The notes under the pieces: model-generated
Seen by the model: the letters and a program-made list of their open reading frames with translations, nothing else
Databases searched by the model: none
Told to the model about the DNA's origin: nothing
NCBI RefSeq assembly: GCF_001425235.1
Contig: NZ_LMEA01000011.1
Location: 739,522-803,521, forward strand
Direction: 5' to 3'
DNA: 64,000 bases
Source: Devosia sp. Root413D1
GTDB lineage: Bacteria; Pseudomonadota; Alphaproteobacteria; Rhizobiales; Devosiaceae
Shown here: in pieces, positions 35,394 to 42,876 of the stretch
How positions within the stretch are numbered: position 1 is the stretch's first letter
Layout of the letters: each line of letters begins with the position of its first letter
Translations under genes and position numbers: made by a program

Positions 35394-35462
35394 TTAGCGC
35401 CACCAAGAGCGCGAACCAGTTCGGGACAGCGTCGCTGCCCGGAGACCTAACGGGAGGAATTC

Positions 35463-36740
35463 ATGACCATGAAGCTAGACCGCCGTCAGTTTCTGCTCGG
35501 CACGACGGCGCTCGCCGCCGCGGCCGGCATTTCGCCTGCCTTTGCGCAGGAAGCCCTGCGCCTGATCTTCTGGGGCGGCCAGGCCCGCGCCGACCGCACC
35601 TATGGCGTAACCGATCTCTACGCCAAGGCCGGTGGCCCGGCGATCGAGGGCGAGTTCCTCGCCTGGAACGATTACTGGCCCAAGCTCGCCACCCAGACCG
35701 CCGGCGGCAACGCGCCCGACATCATCCAGATGGATTACCGCTACATCGTCGAATACGCCAAGCGGAACGCCATCGCTCCGCTCGACGGCTTCGTCGGCGG
35801 CGCGCTGAACCTGGGCGATTTCGACCAGGACCAGCTCGATGGCGGCAAGGTCGATGGCAAGCTCTATGGCATCAGCCTGGGCGCCAATTCGGTGGCGCTG
35901 ATGATCAACACTGTCGATTTCGAGAAGGCCGGTCTCGATGTGCCCGGCCCGACCACCACCTATGCCGATCTCACCACGATCAGCGAGGCCTTCAAATCCA
36001 AGGGCGTCGGCAAGGCCGTCATCGCCGACGGTTCGGTGTCCGAGCCGATGTACGAGAACTGGCTGCGCCAGCGCGGCAAGGCGCTCTACACCGCCGATGG
36101 CAAGGTGGCCTTCGACGAAGCCGACGCCACCGAATGGTATAAGCTCTGGGCGGACCTGCGCGCCGCCGGCGTCTGCGTCAGCCCCGACGACCAGGCGCTC
36201 GATACCGGTCCGCTCGAGACCACCATGCTGACGCTCAACAAGGCGTCGGTGATCCCGTCCAACTCCAACCAGCTGGTGGCCTTCCAGGCGATCATCAAGG
36301 ACAAGATCACCATCTCGAACTTCCCGCGCACCGCCGCCGACGCCCCTGGCGGTCACTATCGCAAGCCCTCGATGTTCTTCTCGATCGGCGGCTCGTCGGC
36401 CCAGCAGGAAGCGGCGGCGAAGTTCATCAGCTTCTTCGTCAACGACCCTGCCGCCAGCAATGTGCTCGGCGTCGAGCGCGGCATCCCCTGCTCGAAGGCC
36501 GTGCGCGAGGCGCTCGCCCCGACGCTCGACGAACAGAGCCAGGTGGCGCTCAACTTCGTCGCCAATCTCGGCCCACTGCTCGGCGCCCTGCCCCCGTCCC
36601 CGCCGGCCGCTGCCGGCGAGATCGACGCTTCGCTGTTTCGTATTCTCGGGCAGGAAGTGGGCTTTGGCGCCAAGAGCCCGGAACAGGCCGGTCCCGAGCT
36701 CGTCAAGGGCGCGACCGACATCCTGAACCGCGCGGCCTGA
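35463..36740 (+). CDS. Sugar ABC transporter substrate-binding protein (family 1)
   Basis: A 425-residue extracellular solute-binding protein. The N-terminus DRRQFLLGTTALAAAAG has a twin-arginine pattern followed by a hydrophobic stretch and AFA cleavage site, so Tat export is likely. The mature part is of the maltose/oligosaccharide class (family 1), with WNDYWPKLATQTAGGNAPDI. AGGAGG-like GGGAGG lies about 5-10 bases before the ATG. It begins an importer with two permeases directly downstream and an ATPase 5 kb away. Confidence 0.92.
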   Translation: MTMKLDRRQFLLGTTALAAAAGISPAFAQEALRLIFWGGQARADRTYGVTDLYAKAGGPAIEGEFLAWNDYWPKLATQTAGGNAPDIIQMDYRYIVEYAKRNAIAPLDGFVGGALNLGDFDQDQLDGGKVDGKLYGISLGANSVALMINTVDFEKAGLDVPGPTTTYADLTTISEAFKSKGVGKAVIADGSVSEPMYENWLRQRGKALYTADGKVAFDEADATEWYKLWADLRAAGVCVSPDDQALDTGPLETTMLTLNKASVIPSNSNQLVAFQAIIKDKITISNFPRTAADAPGGHYRKPSMFFSIGGSSAQQEAAAKFISFFVNDPAASNVLGVERGIPCSKAVREALAPTLDEQSQVALNFVANLGPLLGALPPSPPAAAGEIDASLFRILGQEVGFGAKSPEQAGPELVKGATDILNRAA

Positions 36741-36744
36741 CGTC

Positions 36745-37692
36745 ATGACCGCGCCCGCCGTGGAGGCCGGAGTCCCCCATGCCGGGGGTGCGGTGTACCA
36801 ATCATGGTGGTCGAGGGTGTGGCAGAACCACGCCCCCGGCTACCTCTTCCTGATCCCCTGGCTGATTGGCTTTCTCGGCCTGACCATCGGGCCGATCATC
36901 ACCTCGCTCTACCTGAGCTTCACCGATTTCGACCTGCTGACCGCCCCCGAATGGGTGGGCGCCAGCAACTACATCCGCATGTTCACCGCGGATCCGAAAT
37001 TCATCGCCTCGATGCAGGTGACGCTGACCTTCGTCATCTTCTCGGTGCCGCTGAAGCTCGCCTTCGCGCTCGGTGTGGCGCTGCTGCTCAACCGCGGCAT
37101 GCGCGGCCTGCCGCTCTACCGCGCCCTGTTCTACCTGCCGAGCCTGCTCGGCGCCTCCGTCGCCATCGCCATCCTGTGGCGCCAGCTGTTTGCCGGCGAC
37201 GGGCTGGTCAACGACTTCCTCTCGATGTTCGGCATCCAGGGGCCCAGCTGGATTTCTAATCCGCGCTATTCGCTGTGGACGCTGATTATCCTGTCGATCT
37301 GGCAGTTCGGCTCGCCGATGATCATCTTCCTCGCTGGTCTCAGGCAGATCCCGCAGGATATGTACGAGGCCGCCAGCCTCGACGGCGCCAGCCGCTGGCG
37401 CCAGTTCTGGAAGATCACCCTGCCGTTGTTGACCCCGGTGGTGTTCTTCAACGCCATCATCCAGACCATCGAGGCCTTCAAGAGCTTCACCCCGGCCTTC
37501 ATTATCTCGGCCGGCACCGGCAATCCGATCAACTCGACCCTGTTCTACACGCTCTACCTCTACCAGGAGGCATTCGGCTTCTTCCGCATGGGCTATGCCT
37601 CGGCGCTGGCCTGGTTCCTGCTGCTGCTGGTCGCCTGCTTCACCGCCTTCTCGTTCCTCACCAGCAAATACTGGGTGCACTATGATGATTGA
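36745..37692 (+). CDS. Sugar ABC transporter permease, MalF type
   Basis: A 315-residue inner membrane permease. Six helices are visible, the first at LFLIPWLIGFLGLTIGPII, and the EAA loop is DMYEAASLDGASRWRQFWKI. It begins 4 bases after the binding protein gene, so the two are cotranscribed. Confidence 0.92.
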   Translation: MTAPAVEAGVPHAGGAVYQSWWSRVWQNHAPGYLFLIPWLIGFLGLTIGPIITSLYLSFTDFDLLTAPEWVGASNYIRMFTADPKFIASMQVTLTFVIFSVPLKLAFALGVALLLNRGMRGLPLYRALFYLPSLLGASVAIAILWRQLFAGDGLVNDFLSMFGIQGPSWISNPRYSLWTLIILSIWQFGSPMIIFLAGLRQIPQDMYEAASLDGASRWRQFWKITLPLLTPVVFFNAIIQTIEAFKSFTPAFIISAGTGNPINSTLFYTLYLYQEAFGFFRMGYASALAWFLLLLVACFTAFSFLTSKYWVHYDD

Positions 37693-37737
37693 GGCACCCG
37701 TGTCGCTCGTCGCCCGTTCGGCCGAGGGAGGCACCCG

Positions 37738-38631
37738 ATGACCGTTACCGCCCCCGCCCCGCGCCTCACCGTCGTCACCGAGGCCTCGCCGGCCAAGCTG
37801 ATGCGCAAGCGCATCCTCAGCGTGCTCGCCCATGTGGCGCTGATCGGCGCCTCGATCCTGATGCTCTATCCGCTGCTGTGGATGCTCTCGGCGAGCTTCC
37901 GGCCGGAGAACGAGATCTTTGGCGGCACGCTGATCCCCAGCGTCTGGAGCCTCGACAGCTATTTCCGCGGCTGGGACGGGCTGCGCGTCAGCTTCGGCAC
38001 CTTCTTCTGGAACTCGCTGGTGATCTCGGTCACCTCGGTGGTGGGCAACCTCATCGCCTGCTCGATGGCGGCATTCGCCTTTGCGCGGCTGCGCTTCAAG
38101 GGTCGCAACTTCTGGTTCGCCATGATGCTGATGACGCTGATGTTGCCCGGTCAGGTGACCCTGATCCCGCAATATGTGCTGTTCCGCGAACTGGGCTGGG
38201 TCGACACCATCCTGCCGCTGGTGGTGCCGAAATTCCTCGCGGTCGACGCGTTCTTCGTCTTCCTGATGGTGCAGTTCTTCCGCGGCATCCCGCGGGAACT
38301 CGACGAAGCCGCGATGATGGACGGCTGCTCGGCCTGGCGCATCTACTGGAAGATCATGCTGCCGCTGTCGATGCCGGTGCTGGCGACCGCCGCCATCTTC
38401 ACCTTCATCTGGACCTGGGACGATTTCTTCGCCCCGCTGATCTACCTCAACGAGATGAAGCAATACACCGTGATGCTCGGGCTCAGGACCTTCACCGACT
38501 CCACCGGCGAAAGCGACTTCGGCGGCCTCTTCGCCATGAGCGTATTGTCCCTGGTGCCGATCTTCCTGTTCTTCCTGTTCTTCCAGCGCCTGCTGATCGA
38601 GGGAATTGCGACGACGGGGATGAAGCGGTGA
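37738..38631 (+). CDS. Sugar ABC transporter permease, MalG type
   Basis: A 297-residue permease with the EAA loop RELDEAAMMDGCSAWRIYWK and the typical C-terminal FFLFFQRLLIEGIATTGMK. GAGGGAGG lies 6 bases before the ATG. It is the second membrane subunit of the importer. Confidence 0.92.
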   Translation: MTVTAPAPRLTVVTEASPAKLMRKRILSVLAHVALIGASILMLYPLLWMLSASFRPENEIFGGTLIPSVWSLDSYFRGWDGLRVSFGTFFWNSLVISVTSVVGNLIACSMAAFAFARLRFKGRNFWFAMMLMTLMLPGQVTLIPQYVLFRELGWVDTILPLVVPKFLAVDAFFVFLMVQFFRGIPRELDEAAMMDGCSAWRIYWKIMLPLSMPVLATAAIFTFIWTWDDFFAPLIYLNEMKQYTVMLGLRTFTDSTGESDFGGLFAMSVLSLVPIFLFFLFFQRLLIEGIATTGMKR

Positions 38632-38656
38632 GGGCCCGCTCGCCCGCCTCGGCACC

Positions 38657-38990
38657 GCGCCTGCGGCCCCACCCCCTCCCAGCCTCCCCCATCAAGGGGG
38701 AGGTGTCAGGCCGGTGGGTTTGGCTGGATCGTGCCTCACACACTGAACGGCACCTCCCCCCTTGTGGGGGAGGTTGGGAGGGGGGTGGGCCATGAGCACC
38801 GAGCTCGAGAGATCTCCTATTGCTTCTCCATCGCGCCTGTGGCCCCACCCCCTCCCGGCCTCCCCCATCAAGGGGGAGGTGTCGGACCGGTGGAGTTGGC
38901 TGGATCGCGCCTCACACACTGAACGGCACCTCCCCCCTTGTGGGGGAGGTTGGGAGGGGGGTGGGCCATGAGCACCGAGCTCGAAAAGAA
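38657..38990. repeat. 176-base tandem duplication of an R1-type repeat with a gene start
   Basis: Two direct copies offset by exactly 176 bases (38657-38813 and 38833-38989), about 90 per cent identical by eye. Each contains a degenerate R1 inverted repeat and ends with GGGGGGTGGGCCATGAGCAC, the start of the DUF559 gene. Only the second copy continues into an intact gene. The first copy's ATG leads into a frame that does not encode DUF559. Confidence 0.85.
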
Positions 38991-39399
38991 GCTCCGCGCC
39001 AACTCCACTCCTCCGGAACGACGTATGTGGCGTCTGCTCTACCCGTTCAGGACAGGTGAGTTTCATTTCCGCAAGCAGGAGCAGATCGGCCCCTTCTACG
39101 TCGACTTCGTCTGCCATCATGCCAAGCTCATCATCGAGGTGGATGGTGAGACGCACTATGCCGAGGGCGCTCCCGAGCGCGACGCCAGGCGCGACGCATT
39201 CCTGCGCGGTGAGGGTTACTCGGTCCTGCGCTTCACCAACGACGATGTGATGCACAACCCCGAGGGGGTGCATACCCGCCTAGCTGCCGTTCTCGCAACC
39301 AAGCCCACCCGCAGCCCAAGACGCCTCCCTCCCGGCCTCCCCCATGAAGGGGGAGGTGAAGATGCGGCTTCGCCGCAATCAGCTCAACCTCAGCAGTAG
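38968..39399 (+). CDS. DUF559 (Vsr-like endonuclease fold) protein
   Basis: A 143-residue protein. The DUF559 core is clear: RMWRLLYPF, FRKQEQIGPFYVDFVC, KLIIEVDGETHY and VLRFTNDDV, which together form the PD-(D/E)xK-type active site (Asp, Glu of IEVDG). Residues from about 113 on (RRLPPGLPHEGGGEDAAS) are encoded by an intergenic R1 repeat read in frame, so the natural C-terminus was replaced. DUF559 proteins are small nucleases of unknown role often scattered between repeats. It breaks up the sugar importer cluster. Confidence 0.88.
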   Translation: MSTELEKKLRANSTPPERRMWRLLYPFRTGEFHFRKQEQIGPFYVDFVCHHAKLIIEVDGETHYAEGAPERDARRDAFLRGEGYSVLRFTNDDVMHNPEGVHTRLAAVLATKPTRSPRRLPPGLPHEGGGEDAASPQSAQPQQ

Positions 39400-39404
39400 T
39401 GACC

Positions 39405-40424
39405 ATGCCCATCAAATTCGCCGCCATCGGCCTCAACCATTCCCACATCTACGGCCAGGTGAACTGCCTGCTGCGCGAAGGCGCCGAGCTGGTTGCTTTT
39501 CATTCCCCCGAGGACGATCTCGCGCGTGAGTTCAGCGAGAAATTCCCGCAGGCGAAGCGCGTCGCCGATCAACGGGCCATCCTCGAGGATCCCACGATCG
39601 CGCTGGTGCTCACCGCCGCCATTCTCTCCGAGCGCGCCGCCATCTCGGTCGCCGCGATGCGGCATGGCAAGGATGTGATGAGCGACAAGCCGGGGATGAC
39701 CAGCCTCGAGCAACTGGCCGAGATCAAGCGGGTGCAGGCCGAGACGGGCCGCATCTATTCGGTCTGCTATTCCGAGCATTTTGAAACCCGCTCCACCGTG
39801 AAAGCCGGCGAGCTGGTCAAGGCCGGCGCCATCGGCCAGGTGGTCAACACCGTCGGCCTCGGGCCGCATGCCATCCGGAACAACCAGCGGCCGGCCTGGT
39901 TCTTCGATCGGCAGCTTTATGGCGGCATCCTCTGCGATATCGGCAGCCACCAGTGCGAGCAGTTCCTGTTCTTTTCCGGCACCGATACCGATGCCGAAGT
40001 GGTGTCGGCCTCGGTGAACAACCGCGGCAACCCCGGTAAACCCGGGCTGCAGGATGTCGGCGACATGCATTTGAGGACCCCGACCACTACGGGCTATGTG
40101 CGGGTCGATTGGTTCACCCCGGCCGGGCTGCCCACCTGGGGCGACGGGCGGCTCACCATCCTCGGCACCGAGGGCTATATCGAGCTCAGGAAGTATATCG
40201 ACATCGCCGGGCGGCCGGGGACCGACCACCTGTTCCTTGTCGATAAGCACGGCACTCAGCATATCGATTGCTCGGGTCAGGACCTGCCCTATGGGCGGCA
40301 GCTGATCGCGGACATCCTCAACCGCACCGAGACGGCGATGCCGCAGGTGCGCGCCTTCAAGGCGATGGAACTGGCGCTGACGGCGCAGAAACTGGCTGAA
40401 GTCGGGACGGTTTGGCAGCAATGA
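39405..40424 (+). CDS. Gfo/Idh/MocA-family oxidoreductase
   Basis: A 339-residue NAD(P)-dependent oxidoreductase; a GTG two codons earlier overlaps the DUF559 stop codon and is the alternative start. The N-terminus IKFAAIGLNHSHIYGQ replaces the usual GxGxxG loop with GLNHSHIYG, and DKPGMTS stands for EKP. The C-terminal domain has GGILCDIGSHQCEQFLFF. Its stop overlaps the next oxidoreductase (ATGA). Confidence 0.88.
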   Translation: MPIKFAAIGLNHSHIYGQVNCLLREGAELVAFHSPEDDLAREFSEKFPQAKRVADQRAILEDPTIALVLTAAILSERAAISVAAMRHGKDVMSDKPGMTSLEQLAEIKRVQAETGRIYSVCYSEHFETRSTVKAGELVKAGAIGQVVNTVGLGPHAIRNNQRPAWFFDRQLYGGILCDIGSHQCEQFLFFSGTDTDAEVVSASVNNRGNPGKPGLQDVGDMHLRTPTTTGYVRVDWFTPAGLPTWGDGRLTILGTEGYIELRKYIDIAGRPGTDHLFLVDKHGTQHIDCSGQDLPYGRQLIADILNRTETAMPQVRAFKAMELALTAQKLAEVGTVWQQ

Positions 40425-41500
40425 GCAGGGTTTACACAGTCGCTGTAGTCGGCGGCGGCATCGGCAAGAGCCACATCGTCGAGGGCTACGAGACCAACAA
40501 GGACCGCTTTAAGGTCATCGGCATCTGCGATCTCGACCCGACGCGGCGCAACGCGCTGGCCGACGAGTTCGGCATCGAACGGCGGATCGAGAATTTCGAC
40601 GACCTCCTGGCAATGGACGACCTCGACATCATCGATGTCTGCACCCCGCCCATGGTCCACTACCCGATGGTTGTGGCGGCGCTGAAAGCCGGCAAGCACG
40701 TGGTGTGCGAGAAGCCGCTGGTCGGTTCGCTCGCCGAGGTCGATGAGATCATCGAGCTGGAAAAGCAGAGCCGCGGCAAGCTGATGCCGGTGTTCCAGTA
40801 TCGCTACGGCAACGGCATCGAGCAGGTCAAACGCATCATCGAGGCCGGGATCGCCGGCAAGCCCTATGTCGGCACCGTCGAGACGCTGTGGCGGCGCGGG
40901 CCGGATTATTACACCGTGCCCTGGCGCGGCAAATGGAAGACCGAGCTCGGCGGCGTGCTGATGACCCACGCCATCCACCCGCACGATATCTTCACCTACC
41001 TGATGGGCGAGCCCAAAAGCCTGTTCGGCCGAGTGGCGACGCGGGTGAATGCGATCGAGGTGGAAGATTGCATCTCGGCTTCGCTGGAGATGGAAAGTGG
41101 CGCGCTCGCCAGCTTCACCGCGACGCTCGGCTCGGCCGACGAAATCAGCCGCATCCGGCTGGCCTTCGAGCACGTCACCTTCGAGAGCGACCACGAAGCC
41201 TACAACCCCGGAAAACTCCCCTGGAAGATCCTGCCGCGCAACGACGCGACCAAGGCGAAAATCGATGCCCTGCTCGCCGACTGGCAGGATGTGCCATCGC
41301 GCTTTGAGACCCAGATGCGCCGCTTCTGGGATGCGCTCGAGGGGCTGGGGCCGATGCCGGTGACGTCAAAGGACTCGCGCCGGGCGCTGGAAATCGTCAC
41401 GGCATTCTACCATTCGTCCGAAACGCACGAGGAGGTAAGCTTCCCCGTGACCGCAGGCCACCCGAAATACCGCAGCTGGCTGCCGGAGGGGTTTCGATGA
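40421..41500 (+). CDS. Gfo/Idh/MocA-family oxidoreductase
   Basis: A 359-residue oxidoreductase with the intact loop VVGGGIGKSHIVEG and VCEKPLVGS. The C-terminal domain shows GGVLMTHAIHPHDIFTYLMG. The ATG overlaps the stop of the previous oxidoreductase, so the pair is coupled. Paired oxidoreductases of this kind often work in oxidation/reduction of the same sugar at different carbons, for example via 3-keto intermediates; that is a hypothesis here. Confidence 0.9.
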   Translation: MSRVYTVAVVGGGIGKSHIVEGYETNKDRFKVIGICDLDPTRRNALADEFGIERRIENFDDLLAMDDLDIIDVCTPPMVHYPMVVAALKAGKHVVCEKPLVGSLAEVDEIIELEKQSRGKLMPVFQYRYGNGIEQVKRIIEAGIAGKPYVGTVETLWRRGPDYYTVPWRGKWKTELGGVLMTHAIHPHDIFTYLMGEPKSLFGRVATRVNAIEVEDCISASLEMESGALASFTATLGSADEISRIRLAFEHVTFESDHEAYNPGKLPWKILPRNDATKAKIDALLADWQDVPSRFETQMRRFWDALEGLGPMPVTSKDSRRALEIVTAFYHSSETHEEVSFPVTAGHPKYRSWLPEGFR

Positions 41501-41517
41501 GGAGTTGCCGCCCCACC

Positions 41518-41615
41518 CACGGAGTCATTCCCGCGCAAGCGGGAACCTCCGTTTCGGAGTGTGCCGCGAGCACCGCAAACAGAGTTTCCCGCTTTCGCGG
41601 GAATGACCCGGTGGG
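41518..41615. repeat. Intergenic inverted repeat, R3 variant
   Basis: GTCATTCCCGCGCAAGCGGGAA and its inverse TTCCCGCTTTCGCGGGAATGAC, about 50 bases apart, between an oxidoreductase and the ABC ATPase. Confidence 0.75.
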
Positions 41616-41648
41616 CAACTGCACTGCCCCTGTGGAGGAGAGCATCTG

Positions 41649-42722
41649 ATGTCGACAAGCGTTGTCCTGCAGCAGGTCGAGAAGCGTTATGGCGATGTGG
41701 AGGTGATCCACGGCATCGATCTCAACATCGATCCGGGTGAGTTCACTGTGTTTGTCGGCCCCTCGGGCTGCGGCAAATCCACCCTCTTGCGGATGATTGC
41801 CGGGCTCGAGCCGATCTCGGGCGGGAGCCTCCTGATCGACGGCGAGCGCATGAACGAGGTGCCGGCAGCCCGGCGCGGCATCGCCATGGTGTTCCAGAGC
41901 TACGCGCTCTACCCGCATATGAACGTCTACCAGAACCTCGCCTTCGGGCTGGAAACGGCGCGGGTGCCGAGGCCCGAGATCCAGCAGCGGGTGCAGAAGG
42001 CGGCTGATATCCTGCGCATCGAGCCGCTGCTCAAACGCAAGCCGAAGCAACTCTCAGGCGGCCAGCGCCAGCGCGTCGCCATCGGCCGGGCCATCGTACG
42101 CGAACCCCGGATCTTCCTGTTCGACGAGCCGCTGTCGAACCTCGATGCCGAGCTGCGGGTGCAGATGCGGGTGGAGATCGCCAAGCTCCACAACGACCTC
42201 GGCAACACCATGATCTACGTCACCCACGACCAGGTCGAGGCGATGACCATGGCCGACAAGATCGTCGTGCTGCAGGCCGGCATCATCGAGCAGGTCGGCG
42301 CGCCGCTCGAGCTCTACAATCATCCGCGGAACCGGTTCGTCGCCGGCTTCATCGGCTCGCCCAAGATGAACTTCCTCGAGGCCAAGGTGGAAAGCGCCGA
42401 TGGCGCGGGCGCCAAACTCCGCGCCGGCGGCAGCGAGATCGTCGTCAACCGCCAGGTCGGCGCCGGCGACGCAGTGACCTTCGGCGTCCGCCCCGAGCAC
42501 ATCGGCATCACCGAAGGCTCGGGCGTGCAACTGGCCAAGGTCAAAGTCGACCTGGTCGAGCAACTGGGCGGCCAGACCATGGTCTATACGACAACCGCCG
42601 ATGGCCAGGCGATGACCATCGCGGTGGACGGACAGCGGCAGGTGGAACTGGGCTCGCTGCTCACGGCGTACGTGGATCCGGCGCGGTACCATGTGTTCGC
42701 GCGGGATGGGCGGGCGATTTAG
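41649..42722 (+). CDS. Sugar ABC transporter ATP-binding protein (UgpC/MsmK type)
   Basis: A 357-residue ATPase of the CUT1 sugar importer class. Walker A is GPSGCGKSTLL, signature LSGGQRQR, Walker B IFLFDEPLSNLDAE; the C-terminal TOBE/OB domain (about 240-355) includes FGVRPEHIG. It is the most likely energiser of the permease pair at 36745-38631, completing the importer. GGAGGAG precedes the ATG. Confidence 0.93.
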   Translation: MSTSVVLQQVEKRYGDVEVIHGIDLNIDPGEFTVFVGPSGCGKSTLLRMIAGLEPISGGSLLIDGERMNEVPAARRGIAMVFQSYALYPHMNVYQNLAFGLETARVPRPEIQQRVQKAADILRIEPLLKRKPKQLSGGQRQRVAIGRAIVREPRIFLFDEPLSNLDAELRVQMRVEIAKLHNDLGNTMIYVTHDQVEAMTMADKIVVLQAGIIEQVGAPLELYNHPRNRFVAGFIGSPKMNFLEAKVESADGAGAKLRAGGSEIVVNRQVGAGDAVTFGVRPEHIGITEGSGVQLAKVKVDLVEQLGGQTMVYTTTADGQAMTIAVDGQRQVELGSLLTAYVDPARYHVFARDGRAI

Positions 42723-42727
42723 GGGCG

Positions 42728-42873
42728 GCTGACTGATAGAGACGACCCCCTCCCGGCCTCCCCCATAAAGGGGGAGGTGAAGAGTCGAGGCTCTGTCTGC
42801 GATCGTGCCAAATGAACCAGCGGGGCACCTCCCCCTTTATGGGGGAGGATGGGAGGGGCCGTCTGCCGGCAGT
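42728..42873. repeat. Intergenic near-palindromic repeat, family R1 (full copy)
   Basis: TGACTGATAGAGACG at the left and CCGTCTGCCGGCAGTCA at the right frame two inner hairpins (CCCCCATAAAGGGGG and its inverse). It separates two convergent genes. Confidence 0.8.
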
Positions 42874-42876
42874 CAA

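Noticed and set aside
38792..38967. A second DUF559 gene starting at the first copy of the tandem duplication
   Set aside because: After the shared start codons the frame runs into repeat sequence and shows no DUF559 core.
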